A stretch of 64,000 bases of DNA. It comes from Halisarca cf. caerulea (lineage: Eukaryota; Porifera; Demospongiae; Chondrillida; Halisarcidae). The stretch is taken from the NCBI GenBank assembly GCA_963170055.1, contig CAUJGJ010000037.1, forward strand, positions 989,601-1,053,600, given 5' to 3'. The translations under genes and the position numbers were made by a program. This document shows positions 1 through 22,667 of the stretch, piece by piece. Under the pieces are notes generated by a model. The model searched no databases. It was not told the origin of the DNA and worked only from the letters and a program-made list of their open reading frames with translations. Every line of letters begins with the position of its first letter. Position 1 is the stretch's first letter.

Positions 1-839
<839 letters not shown>

Positions 840-3800
840 ATGGAAGAGCTGAACGTGTCTGAAATTCATTTTCATCAGGAAATACACGATCCTACAGTCT
901 ATTTCAAGATGAAAGGGTCAGAAGAAGAAGGTAAACGAGGCCGAGACGTGGAAGATTTGAAAGAAAAAGCGGAACTGCTACAACAGCTTCAGGTACTGTT
1001 TTAGCATTAAGTTTTCCGTTCAGATTAGCAGGGATTCGATGAATTAGAATCTATCCATCGCCGAAAAAACTTTTCATTGTATTTTGTGAAAATATAGGAC
1101 ATACATGTATGTGTAGGGTAAAGCGAGGTAACTTGGAACAGGGTCTGTATCTTTTGCTATGATTAAGCTGCCCAGCCATACTTTTCACTGCTGAATGCCC
1201 AATTCATGAAGACATGACTGACCAAAAATTGTACCTGTAGCTTACTATTGACACTGCTTTCGCACAGCCGTTCAAAGTTACCCCGCCTTACCCTACAGGG
1301 TCAGAGACTATTTAATTTGGAATGAACATACTTATAGGGTTGGAAGTTTTGCAAGTGAGGAAGGGTCAATTTAAAAAATCCGGGTAGCGATACATAGTTG
1401 AGTACTAAAATTATTCTTTGCTCAAGAATGAATATTTATATCTTGAGTTAACAAATCTGCAACAAATTTTATCCTGGTAGACATTACCCGTGGGCATAGC
1501 ATAGTTGCCAACCTATGAAGTTTATCTTAAAGGACATTTTACGTACGTACATACATACAATCCAAGGGTATAGGAAAACTCACACAAGTGAGAGGGCCAG
1601 AAGTTTCTAGATGGAGCATATGTACATATATCATATATATTTGACACATATATGATATTTGGCCCCTACTCCCTAAAAGTGAGGGGTAGCCCCCCCCGAC
1701 CCCCTGGTTCCTTTGCCTATGCAATCTTATGTGCTTTGACCAGTGAATGATGACTACTGAAATCTTATACTATGGGGGTGTATTGTTCAATTTGACAGTA
1801 AATTGAACATATTGTCAAGTATTAATGATAGTTCATTCACACTGTATTCAGGGGTGGGTCCAGAGATTTTTAGGGGTGGGGGTGTACCAATGAGTTGGCC
1901 ATGATGTTACAGGACATTTATGCTTGTCAAATGTTATGACGTCACAATAGAATTGCTTCCACAGCACCTGAAAAGGGCTTCTTTTCATGCCCCTTACCAT
2001 AGACTATTAAGGAGAATCCCGTTTGTGGTTAGAAGGGACCCTTGTATACTGATTAAAGTTGGCTCTCAACAGCGTTTCATCAGCATGTGTGTGGGGTATT
2101 ATTGTGAGTGCTTATGAGCTGACTGACTGAATGCAATGCCAGACTAGTCAGAATTTTACATTTACAAGAGGAAGATGTCGTCCAGATGGGAGGAAATGAG
2201 GGCCTAGATTGGAGTGAGTGAGAGGACAGTCCATCAGCTAGTATGTACACACTAAGGTGGCTTTATAATATAAGATGCTGTAGAGGATAGTTTGTGGAAA
2301 TTTATACATTGCTGCCGTTCTGGACCTCTTCTGGGTTTACATCTATGCAACAACCAGGTAAGGTGTCACAGTTTCAGGAGAATGACGTACAACTTTACTG
2401 ACTACCAAGGCCACACTATAGTCTGGGGTAGCTCAGACCAAATTGATCTCACTCTGCCATTTTCAGGGACTGACATTACTGAGCAAGGTCTGGTTACATC
2501 AGGCTAACCATGCCAGTAGTGGATCCAGGGGGAGGGGAACCCCTACCCCATTTTCCTGAACCTCTCAAACTTCATTTTGTGCCATACTATGATCAAACTT
2601 CTTTGAAGCAGTAACTTGGAAACGCCCATAAAAGACTTCAATGCAAACCCATTAAGTGACTTTCTTGGCCAATAGTCATTTGGGAAGGCCAATGAAAGCA
2701 AACAGAAGCTTTCAAGTTTCAGAGTGTTCCAAAACAGCCATTTTAGTTTATTATATTAATTGCAAAATCAAACAAATTGTCAGCATAATACTATCTTCCC
2801 ACCCCCCGCATACCATGAGGGTAAGGAAGAATTGGAATTAAGGGAGATGAGAAATCATTAATGCAGATTTTGCTTTAATTTGCCAGGAATGATTAGCAAC
2901 AAATCTCTGACTATGATTATGTATATGACTTTAAGAAGTAAGTGTCCACTGACCAGCCATAGCATAGTATACAATCAGTTTTAGTTTGTGTACTGAAGAA
3001 GCCCAAATGAATAAACTCATCTACAATTTAGTGATTGTTTGACAGAAAAAATGTGACATGCATTACCTAAGCAAGTATCTTATGTCTGATTTTAGGCATA
3101 AAGCAAAATTGTGGTCTTTATCAAAGCATTGGAATAAATTGCCTTGTTTTCTGCCAAAGCAAGATATACAATTCTAAATTATGCTTATACCAACGCATGG
3201 ACATATCTATTTTGTATCTGAGTGGCTTTGAGGCTTATCTTAGGCTGGAGGATTGAATTGTTATATTGCTATATTTCATTACAAGCTATATGTTGTGTGA
3301 TCACCAATATTGATTAAAATGTCCTTGTGGATCATCTTTCTTCTTTGTTGAGTATCATATGTGTCAAATATAGATTAGACCCATGTCTATGTAAATCAGA
3401 TAAAACGAGAGATACATGCGTTAGTACAAGTGTAATTTAGAACTGTATATCTTGTTCCGGCAGAAAACAAGTCAATTCATTCCAGTACGCAGACCTGTAT
3501 GTTATGGCACTTTTCGCCAAAAAAACAAAATGGCTGCCGCTTAACGAATGCCTCTAATAAAACGCTTTGTTTTCTCTTCCTACAAACGCAAAGACTCAAG
3601 AAACCATCTAGATAGTATTATGAACATTTGTATTTTGTGCATTGGCAATTTAAAGAGCCAAAACCTGTTGTACGTGTTGTATATGGTCGATTTTTAAACT
3701 ATACCAAAATAAGCAAAAATCGCAAAAGGCGCGGTTGAAGAAATCTGAATTTAAACACCCAAGTGTATTCAGAAGACAGAACATGTCCTAATCTTAATTT

Positions 3801-6262
3801 TCGCCCATGGGGAAAACGCTGCTCCATTCTACGGCTGTTATGTACAAGGATTTCTGCTCAAAAAGACACAAAAAGATCGGCTACAGCAACAAATGGCTGT
3901 GCATAAGCTGAACAGAAGGGCCGACCATCTTCCCCATGGCGGAATTTGAAGTTCAGTCCTTTAGAGATAATCTGACAAAGTTTTAAGGATCTAGGTAGAG
4001 ATCTAGACCCGCGCCTTTTTCGCCATAAAATCCTTGTGGACTGGAGTGCTTCTTTAGGCATTTGTCACATGATATCACATGTCCACGAAGGCAAACTCTT
4101 CAAATACTTGCGCGTATTAGCCTATAATGACGTATAATTGTCGTGTTTAAGCTGTGGTCACATGGCCAGACCGTGATAAACTGTGTGAGGCGTAATAATC
4201 TAATTGCATAGCTTGTTAAACCACAAAACGCCCCATACCCTTTAGCCTCAATTCTGCCATAACATACCTGCGTACTTTGATAATGTCTGCCCTTTCATTT
4301 TATGTCCAAAATCGGATATAACAAACCTGTACATGTGATTCCAAACTGACTTTCCTGACATCCATTATAACTTAGCTGTTTGGGTGCTCCATTTTTTAGG
4401 CTGAAAGAAGTAGAGCTGAAAATGAGGTCCGAAAACTCCAACTGACTGCATCTCAAGTGACTTTGGATATCAGTAAAGCCCAGTGTGAACTGGCGTCAAC
4501 TAAGGTATACATCAGTGAGCTGCATACAGGTAAATCTTCATGTAGATAGAGCCAGTGCATATAGAGCTTTTCACTTTCAATTTGCAATTAATGTATATAT
4601 TATGTGTCTTCATGAAGAGACTCAATCTTTAATCCGTGAAGTTACCTCGCTTTGGAATGATCTCGCTAAGCACAGATTGTCAGAATCTTATTCTACAAGG
4701 TAAATTATGTTAACAAAACTGTGCTAATTGTGTATCCAATTGTTGTGAACTGTTTATATCCTATTGTTCTACTTTATTTAAGCATTAGGATGGCATATCA
4801 AAGTAAAATGAAGTTATATGATGTAGAGCACTCAAACTTTGTATCAAAGACAATCTCAGCAAGTGAATTGAGAGATTTACAGCAAGAAATTGCAGACTTG
4901 GAAGCCCAGTGTATGTTATGTGTTACTATTTCCCTTCAGCTCAAGTTATGTTCTGTACTACTATTTCCTTTCATCTCAAGTTATTATCTTTACTAGCACA
5001 ACTATGTATGTATGTACAGGCAGTTCCAGGATGCTGTGGGGGTTTGTAAATCATGTATTGAGGCAATTTATTCCATTTCTGATAATGTCTGCCATTTTGT
5101 TTTATGTACTAATTGGACATACAGTAGCATACCTGTGCAATGGAATGAAATGTATATATGTACATGCTGTATGCAAAAGATTTATGCTATAGTTTTCTTA
5201 ACACCAACTTCAAGTGAAGCTATAACAATAAATAATATGTGCATTGAAACATTTTATCAGTGTCTACAAAGTGCATTCACCATGCAGTCATCTATTACAG
5301 TACATGTTACCAGGTTTGTGATAGGATTGTAGACTGTGTCTTGTCTTGCTGAGAGTGGAGTCTTGAGACTTCAAAACTTGTCCTTGGGATGATAGCTAGT
5401 GTAGATAATAGCCATGATAATCAGATGAAAACAACACTGGTGTTTGTGCCAATATGCTAATTAAAGTCCATTTTCCTAGGTCTCCCCACTCTTCATTAAT
5501 AGCACTGGACAGTAGTGGAATGGATGTTCCTTGGGAGCCATCCACCACCAGATTGTTGAAGTAAAATTGACAATAAATGATGGTTTTAAAGGAGACTTAT
5601 TGAATAAAAAACATAGATAATTTGTGATGATAGTGTTTCTGCCTACAAGGGCAACTAAACACTGAATGTACACAATGTGTACTATTCTTGGTGTATGTAC
5701 CGTATGTGATGTGCAGAGGTTCATTATCAAGGTTATATGTACTAAGGGTGCATACTGTAGATCGGTTTTTACATGTGCAAATTATTCATTAATAGATTGC
5801 TTATATATAAGGAATGTGTTTATAAGGGTAAGAGCCACATTACTGCTATTTATGAGTATTGTTTTCCTTGAAGTACAAACTTTAAAAGGGCAAGGCGATG
5901 TACAAGACTTGAGAAAGCAGCTGCAAGAGTTAGAAACTAGGCATCAAGTGGTATCTGCTGACAGAGAAGCGTGGTCTAAGAAGATTGATGAGTTAACAAG
6001 CGAGAAAATGAACGTTTTACAAAGTATTCAACAGTTAAAGGTTATGTGTACCTATTACAGCTATTCTAATCAGTTCTGTTTGAATATAAAGCCTTGCATT
6101 TCTTTGCTTTGTCTCATGATCATGTAGAAAAGAAATCATGCTAAGCTACTCTACCTGAAAAGGCAAGTTCATGAAATTCGCTCAAAGAATGCCAGGTGGA
6201 TAGAAGAATCCACTTACTTGAAGAAACTGATTGCTGACCTTAAGCAAACAAAGGAACAGTAG
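840..6262 (+). CDS. coiled-coil protein, six exons, function unknown
   Basis: I do not recognise the family. Exons read as 840-992, 4400-4529, 4618-4699, 4789-4910, 5874-6040 and 6128-6262. All have GT-AG borders and stay in frame, giving about 262 residues. The protein is rich in Glu, Lys and Gln, with heptad-like stretches such as DLKEKAELLQQLQ, ELRDLQQEIADLEAQ and DLRKQLQELETRHQ. This suggests one long coiled coil with no enzyme motif, signal peptide or membrane segment. Exon 2 could instead end at 4504 with exon 3 starting at 4620; both choices keep the frame. The start is the first ATG after the duplicated leader. The gene is tail-to-tail with IRE1, 367 bp apart. A role in centrosome, cilium or kinetochore structure would be a guess. 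Confidence 0.72.
1112..1297. mobile_element. MITE with terminal inverted repeats of about 27 bp
   Basis: The left end (1112-1138, tgtagggtaaagcgaggtaa...) matches the reverse complement of the right end (1271-1297, ...ccgccttaccctaca) with few mismatches. The element is about 186 bp with no coding capacity, as expected of a non-autonomous DNA transposon. Confidence 0.8.
3483..4277. mobile_element. foldback or MITE element of about 0.8 kb
   Basis: The left end reads agtacgcagacctgtatgtt and the right end, reverse complemented, reads agtacgcaggtatgttatgg. The left copy has a 3-4 bp insertion. A related stretch just outside the right end (gataatgtctgcc, 4280-4345) recurs at about 5081-5145 in intron 4 of the same gene, so members of this repeat family are scattered nearby. 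No coding frame was recognised. Confidence 0.55.
4911..5873. other. intron 4 of the coiled-coil gene
   Basis: AT-rich intron. It contains a copy of the gataatgtctgcc-type repeat at about 5081-5145 and otherwise nothing recognisable. Confidence 0.6.
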
Positions 6263-6629
6263 CTTATAGGTCTTAGTATTAATTGCATGCATGTATGATA
6301 ATATACATACAGCTAGATCGATCCATGCAGTCCTGCTTTATTTAATTATTCATGTTTCTGTATAATTATTATAATGATTTTTTGCATATACAATATTGGA
6401 ATATATCATGTTTTGAACGTCTTGTAATTAAATAATTTGTGTATATGATGCAACTTATAGATGTATATAGGTATAAACACAAATTGCAATTGTATGTTAT
6501 AATAAATGTATATACATAACATCATACAATGTATAACTACTGTATAACACAGCATTGCAATAAAAAGTGGTTACACAACACAAAAATATAGTGCAACATA
6601 TGGTATAGACGGCATGTGCAAATTATTCA
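6263..6629. other. tail-to-tail spacer between coiled-coil gene and IRE1
   Basis: AT-rich 367-bp spacer. A plus-strand AATAAA near 6501 and a minus-strand AATAAA (tttatt near 6338) are candidate poly(A) signals for the two convergent genes. Each lies some 240-290 bp past its stop codon, so the two 3' ends would overlap. Confidence 0.5.
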
Positions 6630-16155
<9,526 letters not shown>

Positions 16156-16781
16156 CATTGTCGGCCATATTACACCTTGTGGTTAGGAAAATTGCGTAAT
16201 CGCATAGTCGCCCCCGAAAAAAATGGATGTCCGATGAGGCTGGAGATTGCTAACAGCTATTGGTGTCATCTCTTGAATCTAGGTTAGTACATACGATTGT
16301 ACTTGAAGGTTATGTCAGGAGGCATAGACGTGTTGTAATATATTGCACAAGGCTCTTGTTCAAGCAACTACTGAATTTAAATTAATAATTAGATGTGTTT
16401 CCGGTCCCACGTAGATGTTAGCTTTTTCTAGCTTCTTTATTTTTTATGGATTGTCTATAATTCTGGAGATCGAATTTGAATCATAAGGTAGAATTCCCTA
16501 ATTCTTAACAGTCCCTAATTCTCAACAGTCCCTAATTCTGAACATCGTAGTCTCCTAGTCGACACAGAAAGATCTAGGTTTTATTCTTCAGTAGCTGTTA
16601 ATCCTCGTATTGGTGTTAAGAAAATGACAGGCTTAAATGTCTCCAACTCTATTTCCTGAGCTCAGGAAAAGGCGGTGTTCAGAATTAGGACACCCTACCT
16701 TACCTATACTATTTGTTGTATTTTTCTTTTTCTAGTAGGAGTCAATAATCATACTTTTCTCCTATCCTTATTTTGCAGACC
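16156..16781. promoter_or_regulatory. shared upstream region of IRE1 (-) and TEX2-like (+)
   Basis: The two start codons are 626 bp apart and transcribed outward, so the region must hold both promoters. A plus-strand 5' leader intron is likely, because a good acceptor (ttattttgcag) ends three bases before the TEX2 ATG at 16782. A tandem repeat of a 17-base unit (tccctaattct.aacag, three copies) lies at about 16494-16546. I see no strong TATA or known factor site. Confidence 0.55.
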
Positions 16782-19700
16782 ATGTCTACAACACATAAAC
16801 CTAGTAGACCTAAACGTCCTCCTCCTCCTAAATTTAGATCATCAGTCACTCCACCTGTTGCTAAGGATCAGAACTCATTGTTAGAACAAGGGAATCCTTT
16901 GTTCACAGCCTTTGAAGCCACTTATTCAAGTACGTTTGCCAATGAACAAGAAGAAACTGAAGATCATGAAATCTCTTTTCCACGTTTAAGTCCTGATACT
17001 GACATTATCAATGGGGAAGTGCTTAACAGCTTGATTGAGGATGATGATCTGTCTTCTGATGATGACTTGTTTCAGTCTATTCCTTCACAGAAGTCTTCAT
17101 CCAGAACTCAACATCAATGGATTCAACCAGAGTTTTTTGATAGTAGCTCTGATGAAGATTGTCTCATTGTAGAGGACCACTATGGGAGAGGTTTGGAGAG
17201 GTCCTCTAGCAGTCATATCCCAATGGAGTCCACTGTTGTTACTGATTGCCCTTTACCAGATCAAATTGGTGGAGATGTGTATGATTCTTCTGTGCATAGT
17301 TTCAAACCTCATTTTACATCTGAACAATCAGCTGTTAGCCATGTTTCCAAGGTGGCAGTTGAAGACCCAGAAGAGGTATCATCAGTTGGTGAATTTCCCT
17401 CTGATGGTGTAAATCATCAAGAAAGTCTTGCTGATCTTTCTGCTGGTAACACTGAGCTTCAAGACACAGGGGAATTTGGTGCAGTTGAGTCTGAGAGGTT
17501 GCTGCCAGATAAAAATCCAATAGTTTCAGAACCGTATGTCTCAGTCCATGATATTGCTATGTCGACTGTAATACTGTATTTTTACTACAGTTTTGTGTCT
17601 GTGTCCTACATATCAGGTTTCTTTGCTGGTGTGCTGGTGTTCTTTCTTTTGCTGGCCACATTTATTGCCTTTTTGTCCTACTATGAAGATATCAAAAAGC
17701 GGCTTGCAGAAAAAAGGGGGAAGGAAGTTAAATTGGCTCAAAAAGATGAAATTGAGTCTTTGTTGAATGTAAAACTGGAATCACTACCCACATTGAAGAG
17801 TGAAAGATTTTCTCTGGCCTATGATTATGATGAAACTGCACGCCATTCATCACAAGCTTACCCAGTGAGAATGCAACTGGAAGAATTTCATTTGCATATT
17901 GCAATACAGAAAGACTATTCTGTTGAGTGTGATGTAGCAAGGCAGTTTTGGCAGTTTGGTGACAATACTACAATAGAAGAACTGAATTCTGTACTTCGCA
18001 TAATTGATTTGAGGGATTGTAGTATTTTTCTAACTCCAAAGGAGATTGCCAGTGATAGAAGACGTCGTTGGAGTAAGAAATACCCAATTCGACTACATGT
18101 TGGGGGAAAGAATAGCACTAGTGAAAGTGTGTTGTACTTGTATGTGAGTGTTGCTCGGGATAAAGAGGAATGGTATCGCCGTATGTGGAATGTTTGCAGG
18201 GGGGTTGGGAAGGTAGAGGAGTCAAAACAAGAACAAGCAAGCTTTTTCAAGTATGTGTCCAAATATGTACCCCGCGGTAATTTGTCACCATCACATGCAA
18301 GCCTGAGAAAAATTATGGTATCAAGAAAGAGTTATACCTCTAGCCACAATGTGCAGTTAAGCCATTTGTCCACAAATGAAAAAATTGTCCCCGCAGAAGA
18401 AAATGTTAACTTTAAAGATCCATTGCCAACTAAAGAATCTGTAAATGTTTCAACCTCCCATGATCCAAAGAGCAGCAGTTTGTCTTCTCACTCTCAACGG
18501 CATCCTAAGCCAACAGTTCCAGAGAGGCCTTCTTTGCAGCCAACTAATAGTATTGATAGCTTTGAATTATCCCTATCATGGGTGAATGTTTTAGCTTCTA
18601 GACTTTGCTGGGATTTTTGGCATGAGGAAAAGTGGAAGACATGGGTCATGAAGAAGATTGACAAGAAACTGCAGCGAATTCAAAGGCCTTCTTTTCTTGA
18701 AGAGTTGCATATTACTGATGTGCATCTTGGTATGGACATGCCACAGATTAAGAAAGTGAACAGGAAACCCAGGTATATTTTCCCATATCTATACATCCAT
18801 CTACATGTAATAGTTGCATGTATGTAGGTATGGTACATGAAAAATTGACATTTGTAAGTCAGGAGGGCGAAGCTTGAGGGGTCTATGCAAGTGTCTGTTT
18901 CACATGTATCCCAAGGCAACACACAGTAACTTTCTCACAGATTAGATACTGTATAAGGGTCAAGCCATATGTAGTGCTAGCAGGTTATAGCAAAGTGTTC
19001 TGCTGATGTGCAGGGTAACCTTAATTGTTATAATAATTGGTAAACATCCTATAAGTACATATCCATGTACACCAGTGTACATGGATATGTACTCACAGTG
19101 GCGCTTTTGAAGTAAACAGAAAATGCCCACGTATTGGGATACAATTCCATGTATTATGAAGTACAGTAGTACTCCATATGTAGAATTGACACCGAAATAA
19201 CATGGCCGCCATACATTAGCGTAAATTTTGTTTTTGCCCAAAAACTAACGATACAGTACAGTTAGAAGCATTTAGAAGTGATATTGGTGCCTTTTGACAC
19301 ACAAGCTATAAGATTGTGTACCTTAAGGCTACAAATGTTAGCGGGTACTAACTTTAGCTAAATTAGCGAGAAGCCTCAAATTCGCTAACTTAAAGTGCCC
19401 GCTAACAGTTGTACCCGCCAATGAATGTACCCGCTAATTTTGTATTGTACAATTAAGTATAGGTTATACAATGGGAATGGGAGGTTTAGCGATTTACACA
19501 CCTGAGGGCGGAGCCCGAAGGTGTGAATCGCTAAACCTTTTGTTCCCATTGTATAACTATCTTGTACCATGATGCTGGACATCCGAAGGCGTAGCCTGAG
19601 GATGTCGTAACCGTTCTTTTCCTACCTATTTCTACCGCGTCGCAAATGGGGAGATGGCTGATCCTTTCCTATCGGAATTATTTTGCAATTACCTTCATTC

Positions 19701-22667
19701 CTGGTCCATTCCTTAGCTGATAGGGCTGCTTATGACCTGACCACCTCCACCCAGCGATCAGCTAATATGACCGCCTACAACCAGCTGTTCATTGACCATA
19801 CAGAATGCCTCTATCCCGCCATTTGCTGATGATCAAAATGCTTCCATTCACCTGTTTACTGATCCAAACGCCTTTAGCTAACTGTCTGTTACGTAGTTTA
19901 GATGGTCTATGATCTGACCGCCTCAATCAAGCCGTTTACTAACACGAACGCCTCCATCCAACCGAAACTCGATCTGGATTGAAGGCAATAGTGAATTCTG
20001 AAAGGAAAGGATCAGCCATCTCTGCCGGTTCACAGTGTGGTAGAACAATAAAAAAGGCCGAAAAATGAACTGCGCTAGCTGACAAGAATATACACCTCAT
20101 GAATTCTTAATGAGGTGGGTTAATGAATTATACACCCAGCCACATCAAAGGATACACCCACGCATCATGGTACAAGTATGGATGTACTGTGCACTACACG
20201 GGAGAAAATGGGGGCTCCGAACAAAAGTAAAATCTACGCAAAGTCAGCGAAATTGACTGCAACTAGTGAACCAAATACATGTAAAGTTTAAAAGAATCAT
20301 TGGATTGTAACATATATTTGATTTAATCATTTTCGATTTAAATTCACCTAAAAATGATAACGATTTCTTCAAGCTGTACACCGACAAGATCGATTATTCT
20401 AGCCGTATCTACAAGCTTAATTTTTGTGATCTCAGTGTTTCGTTTCTGCACGTTTCGATTTCAACAGTATAGTACTCTATATAAAGATTAGACATGGTGA
20501 TTTAGATAAGAATTGGAAAAGGAGATAACATTTCCAAAATCGCTAACTACAGATTTGGTACAATAATGCTATCAAATTGCTAAAATAAGTACCCGCTAAA
20601 TATTGGCCACGGAAAAACGCTAAAATTAGTACCCGCTAACATTTGTAACCTTAAGGTAGTTAAACCCTTTGTAGGGCAATTTCTTTAAAGAACTTTGAAA
20701 TTTTAGATGGCAATGTATGGCTACGCAACCCCAGTACCATTTTAAGATTATTCTTATTCTTCTCGACGTTTTTTCAAACTGAGCTACAGGTTGCCACGAA
20801 GGGTCCAGAGGTCTTATCTTTTGCCAGTGAGCTCCGATTGTTAGCGCGAAGTGCCTTTTGTAGGTTTTGAACCAATACCTACATTTCTAAAACAGGAGAA
20901 TTTTTAATAGGCAAATCTCATACATTCGCCGGATCAGCCATTTTGGGACAAATGTGACGGCTACGCGAGACCGGTCAAACTGAGCACGTTCACAGGCCGA
21001 ACCATGAGCAGTTGCAGTCGTGACTGTGTGATAGCGTCCAAGTGATTTATATAAGCGAATTCTCGGGTGGGTTTTTCAGATGATCAGAACTAGCATGATT
21101 GCGCTGCGTAATTAAAATTCTGGTGCTAGTGCAGCTTATACTTGTGAGCCAAGTCGATTTCTGTGTTGTGTTTTGTGTATTAATACTGGCTATTATATAA
21201 GGCAAGATAAAAAGTATCCAAGTTTCCTAAAATATCAGTTCCACATTAAATGTCCTCAGTAATGCGTGTATGTCCATGCAGTGATTATAGTACAGTAGCT
21301 GTACCTACGATTGAGAGCAACTTCACGTTAAAAAGTACATGAATAAGGGTGTATAAAAACCATTTAAAAATGGTAAAAGGATGTAGGATTAACACAGGAC
21401 CATGCAAAAGTTTTACCCAAAAAAGGACCCTCCAAAAACACAACAAGGGTAAGTTGTAAAACAGGCACAGGGCTAGGTGATCAAAGGGCTAGACGAGCAT
21501 AGGGCTATACATACATGAGGCTAGACGGGTATAGGGCTAGGCAGATTTTAGTTGGACTGAGTGCACACTGCAATTTCCTACATCCCCTAGCATATACATA
21601 TGTGCGGGTGTAGGAATTTGCAGTGTGCACTCAGTCCAACTAAACTCTGCTTAGCCCTATACCCGTCTAGCCTCATGTATGTATAGCCCTATGCTCATCT
21701 TGCCCTTTGACCACCTATAGCCCTGTGCCTGTTTTACAACTTACCTGTGTTCCTAGTGTTTTTGGAGGATCCTTTTTGGGTAAAACCTTTTTGCATGGTC
21801 CTGTGTCAATCCTACGTCCTTTTACCATTTTTAAATGGTTTATGTACACCCTTGTAGAACAATGTCCTACGTATTTAACATTCACTTGTAGAGTTGATCA
21901 CAGGGGCGTTTGGGCATATTTGGATGTGTCTTACAAGGGATCATTCACCATGACTATTGAGACCAAAGTTACTTCGGCACTTTTCCAAGAGAAGCAAGTT
22001 GACACTCGAATGAGATTACAGAACATCGATATCTCATATAGGAATCAGCCCATCAATGATGATGAATCTGATTCTGAACCAGAAGAGCTCCATTTGAAAA
22101 CTGAGCAATTAAAAATTGGCAGTCCTGGAACTAGAAAATCTGGTAAAATACGAAGCTACATGAACTCAGCATGGCGTGCTGCTGCAAACTCCAGACTGGG
22201 AAAGAGAGTTACAGAGAAAGTTCTAAGCTACCCTCTTGTCTTGAGTGTTGAAGTGAGGCGTTTGGATGGTCCTGTTGTCATTAATATTCCCCCTCCACCA
22301 AGTGATTCTATATGGTGAGTATCTGGAAATTCGTAGCTTACCCCAAAACTCTTGTTTTATTATTGTTATCTTGTGTACTTGTACATACGTAGGTATGGAT
22401 TTGAAAGGAAACCTTATCTTTCATTATCTGCCAAGCCGAAAGTTTTCAATCGTGAGGTGACACTTTCTTATGTCACTGACTGGATTGAGAAGAAACTTGT
22501 GGAAGTAGTTGAGGTATGGATTTGCTCACAACTGACTTTATGACTCTGTTAATGAGGTACTATTTGTGTTTTCTCTGTAGAAGAAACTAGTTCATCCAAA
22601 CATGCTTGATTTTACTGCAACCCCCCTAAACTCTGGAATTCCTGGAGATAAAAGTGTTTCTTTTTGA
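16782..22667 (+). CDS. TEX2: TEX2-like ER lipid-transfer protein with SMP domain
   Basis: TEX2-family proteins sit in the ER membrane and move lipids at contact sites through an SMP domain. Coding exons are 16782-18772, 21892-22314, 22393-22513 and 22581-22667, in frame, giving about 873 residues. The N-terminal 250 residues are acidic and Ser-rich, apparently disordered, after a basic-proline start (PSRPKRPPPPKFRSS). Two close hydrophobic stretches at about 261-302 form a membrane hairpin. A PH-like region follows (FHLHIAIQKDYSVECD to LYVSVARDKEEWYRRMW). The SMP domain begins about residue 594 (LSLSWVNVLASRLCWDFW) and ends with WYGFERKPYLSLSAKPKVFN and a short tail. The start at 16782 directly follows a likely splice acceptor. 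The first coding intron (3.1 kb) is full of transposons. Confidence 0.9.
19320..20657. mobile_element. non-autonomous DNA transposon with 31-bp terminal inverted repeats
   Basis: The 31-bp ends (19320-19350 and 20627-20657; accttaaggctacaaatgtt versus accttaaggttacaaatgtt) differ at one position. The 1338-bp interior lacks any transposase frame. It holds nested inverted pairs: gttatacaatggga at about 19466 versus 19548; cttgtaccatgatgc at about 19561 versus 20179; and gagatggctgatcctttcct (about 19651) versus its complement at about 20002-20021. Repeated capture or nested insertion is likely. Confidence 0.8.
19651..20021. repeat. inverted-repeat unit enclosing degenerate tandem repeats of about 33 bp
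   Basis: Perfect 20-bp inverted ends (gagatggctgatcctttcct and complement) enclose several diverged copies of a unit resembling ctgatnnnaccgcctccacc. It is nested inside the larger element at 19320-20657. Confidence 0.65.
21345..21855. mobile_element. long-arm foldback element
   Basis: Two arms of about 230 bp are inverted copies of each other across nearly the whole element (aagggtgtat...ccatttaaaaatggt at the outside, ttggactgagtgcacactgc at the inside). A loop of about 40 bp lies near 21580-21605. A short related piece (ccatataaaatgg...gatgtaggga) occurs at about 60945-60985. The frame spanning the right arm (from 21707) is read-through of the element into the real SMP exon, not part of the protein. 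Confidence 0.85.

Larger units (their letters stand above)
993..4399. other. intron 1 of the coiled-coil gene, transposon-derived sequence
   Basis: This 3.4-kb intron has no supported reading frame. It holds a small inverted-repeat element (1112-1297) and a larger one (3483-4277), each listed separately. Its middle part (about 1300-3400) is AT-rich with nothing I can identify. Confidence 0.75.
18773..21891. other. TEX2 intron 1: nested inverted-repeat elements
   Basis: No gene was seen. The intron contains a 1.34-kb element (19320-20657) with other palindromes nested in it, and a 0.5-kb near-complete foldback (21345-21855) ending 37 bp before the SMP exon. A short palindrome (atccatgtacac.gtgtacatggat) lies at about 19057-19094. 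Confidence 0.8.

Noticed and set aside
16773..16781. Upstream start for the TEX2-like protein
   Set aside because: The frame before 16782 overlaps a splice acceptor (ttttgcag) and has no ATG; 16782 is the first ATG after the acceptor.
21707..22318. Single 203-codon frame as an independent gene
   Set aside because: Its first part is the right arm of a foldback element. Only 21892 onward is coding, as the second coding exon of the TEX2-like gene.
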